The translations under genes and the position numbers were made by a program. Shown in pieces: positions 1 to 5,142 of a stretch of 8,391 nt of DNA; the stretch's first letter is position 1, and the number at the start of each line of letters is the position of its first letter. Source of the stretch: Gammaproteobacteria bacterium (lineage in GTDB: Bacteria > Pseudomonadota > Gammaproteobacteria > GRL18); the NCBI GenBank assembly GCA_023144715.1, contig JAGLFC010000155.1, positions 1 to 8,391 of the forward strand. Reading direction: 5' to 3'. The notes under the pieces were generated by a model. It saw only the letters and a program-made list of their open reading frames with translations. It did no database searches and had not been told where the DNA came from.

Positions 1-653
1 AAATTCCTTTAGCACCACCTGTCCCAGAAAATATTCAAGAATGGGTTGATTTGGCCTTAGTCGGGAACTATACGCTATTAGCCTCTCAAGAAAACACAAT
101 GATTCAAAAAGAAAATATTGAGTTACAACGTTCTGGACATTACCCAACACTAGGACTTGTTGCCTCTTATGGTTATTTAAAAAGAAATGGCCCGACCACG
201 TATGCAGCCAATCAATCGCATGATAGTGTGATAGGTCTCCAGTTTCAAGTGCCTATTTTTGAAGGTTATGCCGTTGTTTCCAAAACTCGTCAGGCTCAGT
301 ATGATTTTCAAACCAGCCAAGAAGCGTATACAGAATTGCATAAGTCCACAGAAAAAGATACTCGTAGCAGTTATTTGAATGTTATTTCAGAAATAAGTCG
401 TGTTAAGGCATTAAAACAAGCGGTTATTTCTAATATCAGTGCATTAAATGCAACAGAAGCAGGTTTTGAAGTAGGTACTCGTACCATTGTTGATGTTCTG
501 AATGTACAAAGTGAATTGTATCGTGCTCGACAAGAACATTCTGATTCACGCTATATTTATATTTTAAATGTTTTACGGTTAAAACGAGATGCAGGTACGT
601 TGCAACATTCTGATATAGAAATGGTCAATGGCTGGTTACTTAAACAAAGCTAA
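1..653 (+). CDS. tolC: TolC-family outer-membrane efflux channel, C-terminal part (5' end outside window)
   Basis: This is the C-terminal 216 residues of a TolC-type outer-membrane factor, the trimeric channel-tunnel that joins inner-membrane efflux pumps or type I secretion systems to the outside. The reading frame is open from base 3, so the gene begins upstream; the TTG at 51 is internal. Visible features are the second OEP repeat: a beta-strand section (SVIGLQFQVPIFEGY) leading into a long helical section, the family signature EVGTRTIVDVLNVQ, and the closing stretch ILNVLRLKRDAGTL followed by a W-L terminus typical of TolC. There is no long C-terminal extension. A hairpin terminator follows ten bases after the stop, and the ribosomal genes beyond it face the other way, so this is the last gene of its transcript. 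The family call is firm; the exact exported substrate cannot be told. The symbol is assigned by family only. Confidence 0.9.
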   Translation, partial: IPLAPPVPENIQEWVDLALVGNYTLLASQENTMIQKENIELQRSGHYPTLGLVASYGYLKRNGPTTYAANQSHDSVIGLQFQVPIFEGYAVVSKTRQAQYDFQTSQEAYTELHKSTEKDTRSSYLNVISEISRVKALKQAVISNISALNATEAGFEVGTRTIVDVLNVQSELYRARQEHSDSRYIYILNVLRLKRDAGTLQHSDIEMVNGWLLKQS

Positions 654-662
654 TCGTATGTG

Positions 663-693
663 TTTCCATGTTTGTGCATGGAAATTCTTTTTT
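663..693 (+). terminator. Rho-independent terminator of the tolC-like gene
   Basis: A perfect 8-bp stem, TTTCCATG (663-670) with CATGGAAA (677-684), encloses a 6-base loop and is followed by TTCTTTTTT. It starts ten bases after the tolC stop codon on the same strand. The T tract is interrupted by one C and the stem is AT-rich, so efficiency may be moderate. Confidence 0.75.
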
Positions 694-707
694 AAGTGTG
701 TATAAAT

Positions 708-742
708 AAAAAAAACCTGACTGAACGAACAGGCAGGTTTTT
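708..742. terminator. Bidirectional terminator between tolC and rpmG
   Basis: The stem AAAAACCTGACTG (711-723) pairs with CAGGCAGGTTTTT (730-742) with one A-G mismatch and a 6-base loop AACGAA. Read on the minus strand the hairpin ends in eight T residues, which makes it the likely terminator of the rpmB-rpmG transcript, 22 bases after the rpmG stop. Read on the plus strand it gives a second barrier behind tolC. Confidence 0.85.
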
Positions 743-764
743 ATTTAAGCGATTATTAAGTTAA

Positions 765-920
765 TTATTTAATTTTTGCTTCTTTATACATAACATGCTT
801 ACGAACAACTGGATCATATTTTTTCATTTCTAGTTTTTCTGACATGGTACGCTTATTTTTAGTCGTTGTATAATAATGACCTGTACCTTCTGAAGATACT
901 AATTTAATTTTATCACGCAT
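765..920 (-). CDS. rpmG: 50S ribosomal protein L33
   Basis: This 51-residue basic protein is large-subunit ribosomal protein L33. The sequence begins MRDKIKLVSSEGTGHYYTTT, then KNKRTMSEKLEMKKYDPVVRKH, the standard L33 core. It has no cysteines, so it is the zinc-free (C-minus) type rather than the CXXC zinc-ribbon form. Length is close to the roughly 55 residues usual in gammaproteobacteria. The ATG at 918-920 is preceded by GGAG (927-930) at a seven-base spacing. It lies 29 bases downstream of rpmB on the same strand with no terminator or evident promoter between, so the two form an operon in the conserved rpmB-rpmG order. The bidirectional hairpin at 708-742 ends the transcript. Confidence 0.97.
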   Translation of the reverse strand: MRDKIKLVSSEGTGHYYTTTKNKRTMSEKLEMKKYDPVVRKHVMYKEAKIK

Positions 921-949
921 TTTTTTCTCCTAATACATTAAGAAATGGA

Positions 950-1186
950 TTAAACTTTTTCGCCTCTGGCACGAATTTCTGCCAAAATGGTATCAATACC
1001 ACGCTTATCAATAGTACGCATACCTTTTGCTGTGACACGTAACTTCACAAAACGTTGCTCACTTTCAACCCAAAAACGATGATTATGTAAATTAGGAAGG
1101 AAACGGCGTTTTACTTTATTATTGGCATGAGAAACGTGATTTCCCGCAACAGGGCGTTTTCCTGTGACCTGACATACCTTAGACAT
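950..1186 (-). CDS. rpmB: 50S ribosomal protein L28
   Basis: This is large-subunit ribosomal protein L28, 78 residues, the usual length. It opens MSKVCQVTGKRPVAGNHVSH and carries the conserved KRRFLPNLHNHRFWVESEQR segment and the C-terminal AEIRARGEK, close to the enterobacterial sequence over its whole length. The ATG at 1184-1186 has a good ribosome site, TTGGAG, with GGAG at 1194-1197 and seven bases between. It is the first gene of the rpmB-rpmG operon; a strong promoter lies at 1239-1267, which gives a leader of about 46 bases. Nothing about it is unusual. Confidence 0.98.
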   Translation of the reverse strand: MSKVCQVTGKRPVAGNHVSHANNKVKRRFLPNLHNHRFWVESEQRFVKLRVTAKGMRTIDKRGIDTILAEIRARGEKV

Positions 1187-1238
1187 TTTTGTTCTCCAAT
1201 CAATCGCTTAAATATAATTTGAACTCTCAAGAGGCGAG

Positions 1239-1267
1239 ATTTTACGCAAAATTTGTGATTCAAGCAA
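1239..1267 (-). promoter_or_regulatory. Sigma-70 type promoter of rpmB-rpmG
   Basis: On the minus strand, TTGCTT (1262-1267) and TAAAAT (1239-1244) are separated by exactly 17 bases. Transcription would start near 1232, about 46 bases before the rpmB ATG. A GC-containing stretch (CTCGCC) directly after the -10 element resembles the discriminator often seen at ribosomal promoters; that last point is inference. Confidence 0.75.
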
Positions 1268-1354
1268 GTATTTTCCGTATGAAATCACTAAATTATATAT
1301 TTTTTTATTTTTTTTTTATAAAAATGTGGCTGTATAAGGCTTTTTAGTTTATCT

Positions 1355-1384
1355 TTGATAGCGTGATTTTAAATGATGTACAAT
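1355..1384 (+). promoter_or_regulatory. Probable promoter of the MlaC-like gene
   Basis: TTGATA (1355-1360) and TACAAT (1379-1384) each match the sigma-70 consensus at five of six positions, with an 18-base spacer. The predicted start near 1391 lies downstream of the ATG at 1373. That ATG therefore cannot be the start codon for this transcript, which supports translation from 1427. An A/T-rich run at 1290-1325 lies upstream and could act as an UP-like element, which is only a guess. Confidence 0.6.
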
Positions 1385-1415
1385 CACACATCAGTTTACA
1401 ATAAAAATAAAATAC

Positions 1416-1420
1416 AAGGA
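1416..1420 (+). promoter_or_regulatory. Ribosome binding site that fixes the MlaC-like start
   Basis: AAGGA lies six bases before the ATG at 1427. The in-frame ATG at 1373, 18 codons upstream, has no such site and would put a polar stretch in front of the signal peptide. The 1427 start is therefore preferred. Confidence 0.8.
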
Positions 1421-1426
1421 ATATTT

Positions 1427-2209
1427 ATGATACCACATAAGAAAACTCTATTTGGGGGATGTTTATTCATTTTACTGACGGTTTCTTCTAGCTCTATGGC
1501 ACAGTATTATCAAAATAATTACTCTCAAGAGAGCCGGCAAAATGTCGATCCCAATTATTATCCTAATTATCAAGGCTATCAAAGACAAGACATACAACAA
1601 CCAATAGAGCCACCACAGCCTGTTCAGAAAACTGAACACCAAGGGGCTTATTATTCACAAAATTATCAACCGAGCAAGCAAATACTGCCTGCTGGGAAAT
1701 ATCAGTCACCCGCAGAATTGCTCAAAGACTCTATTAATAAAGTGATTTATTTTTTAAATCAACCTAAAAATAATGTGTCTGTGGATCAGATGACGGCTTT
1801 TTTACAAAGTGAAATTGCTCCACATTTTGATTTTAAATATATGGCTCGTTGGGTAGCAGGGCGTTATTCAAAAACAATGTCTCCTGATCAACAACGCCAA
1901 TTTACAGAAAATTTTAGTGAATTATTTGTGACAACTTTTGTTAAAAAATTAACTCATTATCAAAATTATCCTCCTGTAGTTGAGAGTTTTCGATCAAAAC
2001 GTGTGAATGAGACTGAGGCTGTAGTGACAGCAAATGTTTTACAAGAAAAAGGTACTCGTATTAAAATTGATTTTAAATTTTTAAAAACTCAAACGGGTTG
2101 GAAGGTCATTGATGTTCGCGGTAATGGTATCAGTGCATTATATTATTATCGTAATTATTTTGCCGATCAGATGAAACAAAGACGACAACAACAATCTGTA
2201 TTTAATTAA
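1427..2209 (+). CDS. MlaC/Ttg2D-family periplasmic lipid-binding protein with Tyr/Asn/Gln-rich linker
   Basis: The 260-residue product is a secreted protein of the MlaC (Ttg2D, toluene-tolerance) family; members carry phospholipid across the periplasm between the outer membrane and an MlaFEDB-type ABC transporter. A signal peptide is clear: MIPHKK, a hydrophobic core to about residue 22, and cleavage after SMA at 25. Residues 26-92 form a low-complexity linker rich in Tyr, Asn, Gln and Pro. The MlaC fold follows at about 94-250, recognisable from AELLKDSINKVIYFL, the FDFKYMARWVAGRYSKTMSP segment, EKGTRIKIDFKFLKTQTGWK and the closing V-R-G-N-G-I-S-A-L. Typical MlaC proteins are about 200-215 residues and lack such a linker. 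None of mlaF, mlaE, mlaD or mlaB is beside it, so this is an orphan copy. It has its own promoter and is followed by a hairpin. The family is firm; the cargo and partner are unknown. Confidence 0.85.
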   Translation: MIPHKKTLFGGCLFILLTVSSSSMAQYYQNNYSQESRQNVDPNYYPNYQGYQRQDIQQPIEPPQPVQKTEHQGAYYSQNYQPSKQILPAGKYQSPAELLKDSINKVIYFLNQPKNNVSVDQMTAFLQSEIAPHFDFKYMARWVAGRYSKTMSPDQQRQFTENFSELFVTTFVKKLTHYQNYPPVVESFRSKRVNETEAVVTANVLQEKGTRIKIDFKFLKTQTGWKVIDVRGNGISALYYYRNYFADQMKQRRQQQSVFN

Positions 2210-2229
2210 ATTTTTATAGGATAAAAAAT

Positions 2230-2267
2230 TATAGAGTTCAATTGCTGAACTCTATAGTCATTTTTTT
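2230..2267 (+). terminator. Hairpin terminator after the MlaC-like gene
   Basis: A perfect 11-bp stem, TATAGAGTTCA (2230-2240) with TGAACTCTATA (2246-2256), has a 5-base loop and is followed, after GTCA, by seven T residues (2261-2267). The upstream A run (2223-2228) could pair with the T run. The four-base gap before the T run makes it a slightly imperfect terminator, so some readthrough into the gene at 2293 is possible. Confidence 0.65.
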
Positions 2268-2292
2268 ACTTACAGTCAGTTAATACACAATT

Positions 2293-3291
2293 ATGATACA
2301 GTTTAAATCCAGTTATAGTTTTAATATTTTAATACGTCTTATTATTGTAACCGCGTTACTTGTGGTGATTATTTTTTTTAATTTTGATTATATTCAAAAT
2401 ATTTATTTAAAAAATCAACTGACTTCTACCGGTTATATCATTAATGGTTCTATCATAGGCATTTTTCTTATAGGTATGATTAAGTTAGTGCTGGCATTAC
2501 TTTTTTATTGGCGAGAAGAACGTGCTGTGGGGGAGTTTATTGTGAATATACATCATAATAACCTTAATACTTATGAAACAGAAAATAATAATAGTTTGAT
2601 TTATCACCGTTATATCACTATGAAAAACCTGTATCGCCAACATGCAGAAATTAATCAAAATGCTATGGCTGCTACTATGATTGCATCAGAAAGCATCCGT
2701 TTGAGTTTACCTAAATTTATTACGAATATTCTTATTTTAACGGGAGTATTTGGTACCATTATGTCCTTATCTATTGCTTTGTTAGGCGCCTCTAATTTAA
2801 TGGAAGATAATGGTATTGCCAGTATGGGACAAGTCATACATGGTATGTCAACGGCTTTATCCACGACCACCACAGCCATTATTTGTTATTTTTTGTTTAG
2901 TTATTTTTATCTGAAATTAATGGATATTCAGACCAATTTATTCAGTGCTATTGAACAAATTAGCACACAATATTTAATGCCACATTTTTCTTATAAAAGT
3001 GAAACGATGGTATACAAAATGGCAGATACCATTAAACGACTGAATCAAACCACCAGTAATATGCAACTATCACAGCAACAATATATTGATATAACAGAAA
3101 AAATGACGGATATTATTTTGGATCATGATGGTCGCATGGGGCAAATTGCTGAAGATGTGGGTACATTAAAAGAGCTGTTAAAACAGGGATTTCGTTTACC
3201 TGATGAACAGGGTGTGTTACCCAATACACAACAAACGAATACTCGTATGGATAATGTTATTCACTCTGTTAAAAAGTCAGAAAAGGAATAA
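2293..3291 (+). CDS. MotA/TolQ/ExbB-like proton-channel protein (putative stator subunit A)
   Basis: This 332-residue inner-membrane protein has the layout of the MotA/ExbB/ZorA ion-channel family. Four hydrophobic segments are visible at about 12-31, 49-72, 141-165 and 181-206, with a cytoplasmic loop at 73-140 and a polar C-terminal tail from 207. The family signature lies in the last two helices: ILTGVFGTIMSLSIALLG matches the G-x-x-G-T-x-x-G/S-L motif, and MSTALSTTTTAI matches the A-L-x-T-T motif that lines the ion path. The tail contains heptad-like stretches (238-300) but is much shorter than the rods of ZorA. An in-frame TAA sits four codons upstream, so the ATG at 2293 is the only ordinary start, yet no Shine-Dalgarno sequence precedes it. 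The partner gene begins five bases after the stop, implying a two-gene operon. The role in pmf-driven work is inferred from family; the cargo or target is unknown. Confidence 0.8.
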   Translation: MIQFKSSYSFNILIRLIIVTALLVVIIFFNFDYIQNIYLKNQLTSTGYIINGSIIGIFLIGMIKLVLALLFYWREERAVGEFIVNIHHNNLNTYETENNNSLIYHRYITMKNLYRQHAEINQNAMAATMIASESIRLSLPKFITNILILTGVFGTIMSLSIALLGASNLMEDNGIASMGQVIHGMSTALSTTTTAIICYFLFSYFYLKLMDIQTNLFSAIEQISTQYLMPHFSYKSETMVYKMADTIKRLNQTTSNMQLSQQQYIDITEKMTDIILDHDGRMGQIAEDVGTLKELLKQGFRLPDEQGVLPNTQQTNTRMDNVIHSVKKSEKE

Positions 3292-3296
3292 TTTTC

Positions 3297-4211
3297 ATGA
3301 GTGGTGGCTTTGTTGATTTAAGACAAAATCAAGGGCGGATGATTGATGAATCTTTTTGGCCTTCATTTACGGATATTATGACGGTTGTGGTCATGATTTT
3401 TCTTATTGCGACCAGCATTTTAATTGTTAAAAATTGGGAACTTGTTAAAGAACTAAAAGCACGTATTGAAATGGAACAAACCATATCACAACGTTTAAAA
3501 GCAACGACAGAAGCCCAACAAAAAATATCTAAAGCATTGTTAGACAGTCAAGATAAACGTCATAAAATATCACAAAAATTACAGATCAGTTTGGAATTAG
3601 AACGGCAAAGATCAGCCACTGTACAAAAAACGTCTAAAGAAAAAGCCAGTCTACAAGAATTATTGGTTCAGGCGGAATTGGATTTATCACTGATTCGCTT
3701 ACACGTGATAGAGACTGAAAAAAAATTAAAATTAGCTAATACGGCAGTCAATACGATGCAAGAGACACTCAAGCTTAATAACAAAACACATCAGGAGAAT
3801 GTGCTTGATTATGAACAACACATTAAACAACAACAAGTTGAATATGATCAACACGTCGCTTTAGTAGAACAACAACATGACTCTTTATCTGATGATTATA
3901 ACATCCTAGAAAAAAAATATAACAAATTAATTAAACCTTCTCGTTCTGCTGTGGGTAAGCATGTTGTCGAAGTGCGTTATGAACAACTCTTAGGTAAAGA
4001 TATTATACAATTTCGCTCTTCTGGAGAAAAAGATTATCAGATGTTAAGCAAAAATTCCTTATATAACACCCTAGCTTTGCTGAAAAAAAAATATGGTCAG
4101 TCTCTTTATATTAAAATTATTATTCCTGATAATAGTGGGTTATCTTATAATGACGCATGGACTTTTACCTTAGATTTACTTAATAAATATGATTATTATT
4201 ATCAAAATTAA
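3297..4211 (+). CDS. MotB/ExbD-like single-pass protein with long periplasmic coiled coil (putative stator subunit B)
   Basis: The 304-residue product has a short cytoplasmic N-terminus and one membrane helix (about 27-45) introduced by FWPSFTDIMTVVVMIFLIA. This is the W-P-S-x-x-D-x-M pattern of MotB/ZorB-type stator subunits, with Asp26 in the position of the proton-carrying aspartate. Residues 46-212 are a near-continuous charged heptad region (KELKARIEMEQ to LEKKYNKLIK), predicted as a long periplasmic coiled coil. The last 90 residues form a small alpha/beta domain. Its end, YIKIIIPDNSGLSYNDAW, resembles by eye the ExbD/TolR periplasmic domain more than the OmpA peptidoglycan-binding domain, because the usual N-x-x-L-S-x-x-R-A motif is missing. 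The start is supported by AAGGA (3283-3287), which overlaps the end of the upstream gene and suggests translational coupling. The protein is not recognised as a named family; assignment as a stator partner rests on the helix motif and gene pairing. Confidence 0.72.
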   Translation: MSGGFVDLRQNQGRMIDESFWPSFTDIMTVVVMIFLIATSILIVKNWELVKELKARIEMEQTISQRLKATTEAQQKISKALLDSQDKRHKISQKLQISLELERQRSATVQKTSKEKASLQELLVQAELDLSLIRLHVIETEKKLKLANTAVNTMQETLKLNNKTHQENVLDYEQHIKQQQVEYDQHVALVEQQHDSLSDDYNILEKKYNKLIKPSRSAVGKHVVEVRYEQLLGKDIIQFRSSGEKDYQMLSKNSLYNTLALLKKKYGQSLYIKIIIPDNSGLSYNDAWTFTLDLLNKYDYYYQN

Positions 4212-4780
4212 TGACTTGCTTCTAAGAGTTGGATAAGTTCAGCAGAGTCGATTTTTTTTGCCCACATCAGTGCGGTGTTATTGTGTGTGTCTTTTAAATC
4301 ACGCTGGGCATTATGTTTTAATAATACTTCAACAGTGGCTTTATAATTAAGTTTGGTTGCCCAAATCAATGCACTCCAGCCCATTGTTTTTTCTTGATGA
4401 TCAATCTGAGCACCACTATTAATCAATAATTCAGCAATATCAGCATTATTGCGTGATGCTGATAATAATAAAGCGGTATAACCGCCTTTATCAACTTGAT
4501 CAACGTGTGCTCCACTCTTGAGTAATACTTTTACAATGTCACTATGCCCATATTGAGCGGCTTTCATTAAAGGAGTCCATTGACAACTGTCCTGAGTATT
4601 AGGGCTTTCTCCTAATGATAATAATTGATTAATTTTATCTAATTCACCACTTTCAGCAAATGTGACTATTTCTGGTTCTTGATTTTGGATGCTTGTTTTT
4701 GGCTCTTTTTTACCATCGCAGGCTATTAGAGAAAAGATAATAAGTAATATAAAAAAAAGGGGAGTCATAAAATGCTTCAT
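4208..4780 (-). CDS. Ankyrin-repeat lipoprotein
   Basis: The 190-residue product has a lipoprotein signal peptide (MKHFMTPLFFILLIIFSLIA) and a lipobox L-I-A-C with the lipidated Cys at 21. The next residue is Asp22; in enterobacteria Asp at +2 keeps a lipoprotein in the inner membrane, so periplasm-facing inner-membrane anchoring is the likely fate. After a polar linker come about five ankyrin repeats: one degenerate at 38-65, then 66-98 (TPLMKAAQYGHSDIVKVLL), 99-131 (TALLLSASRNNADIAELLI), 133-165 (SALIWATKLNYKATVEVLL) and a truncated capping repeat at 166-190. Ankyrin repeats bind proteins, so a partner is expected but not identifiable. The ATG at 4778-4780 is chosen because it gives a proper signal peptide; a TTG 12 codons upstream is less likely. 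The ribosome site is weak (TGGAT about ten bases upstream). It converges on the stator gene and overlaps it by four bases. Confidence 0.85.
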   Translation of the reverse strand: MKHFMTPLFFILLIIFSLIACDGKKEPKTSIQNQEPEIVTFAESGELDKINQLLSLGESPNTQDSCQWTPLMKAAQYGHSDIVKVLLKSGAHVDQVDKGGYTALLLSASRNNADIAELLINSGAQIDHQEKTMGWSALIWATKLNYKATVEVLLKHNAQRDLKDTHNNTALMWAKKIDSAELIQLLEASH

Positions 4781-4934
4781 TGTTAATAATATCCATTTGT
4801 TTAAAAATATGACCAAAGAGTGTATAGCAGGGTGGTATAGTTTTATGTGATAGCGATTACCGAAGTTTATAAATAAAATCCATATACTGCATTACAATTG
4901 AGTTTAAAACAGATTTATTAAAAGGGGATACATA

Positions 4935-5126
4935 ATGGGAAATTCACTCTGGTTTATCACAATACTGCAAGAAAAACCTTGGTTAGGTTTTCTTATTGGA
5001 CTTTGTTTTATGGCGGTCATGTTTCTATCAAAAAATTTAGTCGTTTATTTGTATTCAAAAAATAAAGAAAAAACAGAAGCTTTAGAATTAGAAAAAACCG
5101 ATACAAAAATGGCTGAAAAACGATAG
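4935..5126 (+). CDS. Small single-pass membrane protein, function unknown
   Basis: This 63-residue protein is not recognised. It has a short N-terminus, a hydrophobic segment at about 16-40 (WLGFLIGLCFMAVMFLSKNL) and a highly charged Lys/Glu-rich tail (41-63), so it is probably a single-helix inner-membrane protein with the tail in the cytoplasm by the positive-inside rule. A strong ribosome site, AAAGGGGA (4921-4928), stands seven bases before the ATG, which is good evidence that it is a real gene. A -10-like TATACT occurs at 4883-4888, but no convincing -35 element is seen. It is divergent from the lipoprotein gene and converges on the fusion oxidoreductase gene, with 16 bases between the stops, and is probably monocistronic. 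Confidence 0.65.
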   Translation: MGNSLWFITILQEKPWLGFLIGLCFMAVMFLSKNLVVYLYSKNKEKTEALELEKTDTKMAEKR

Positions 5127-5142
5127 AATTGTTATTGACTCT

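Noticed and set aside
1373..1426. An 18-codon N-terminal extension of the MlaC-like protein from ATG 1373
   Set aside because: No ribosome site, a polar extension before the signal peptide, and it overlaps the predicted -10 region; the ATG at 1427 has AAGGA.
2655..2879. Minus-strand open frame inside the stator A gene
   Set aside because: It is a shadow of the coding strand with no ribosome site or recognisable protein features.
2293..4211. Calling the stator pair a Zorya anti-phage system
   Set aside because: Only A/B-like subunits are present. No ZorC, ZorD helicase or ZorE nuclease is encoded on either side, and the rod is in subunit B rather than in subunit A.
4781..4816. A 12-codon extension of the ankyrin lipoprotein from a TTG
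   Set aside because: It has a rare start codon without a ribosome site and would bury the signal peptide behind extra residues.
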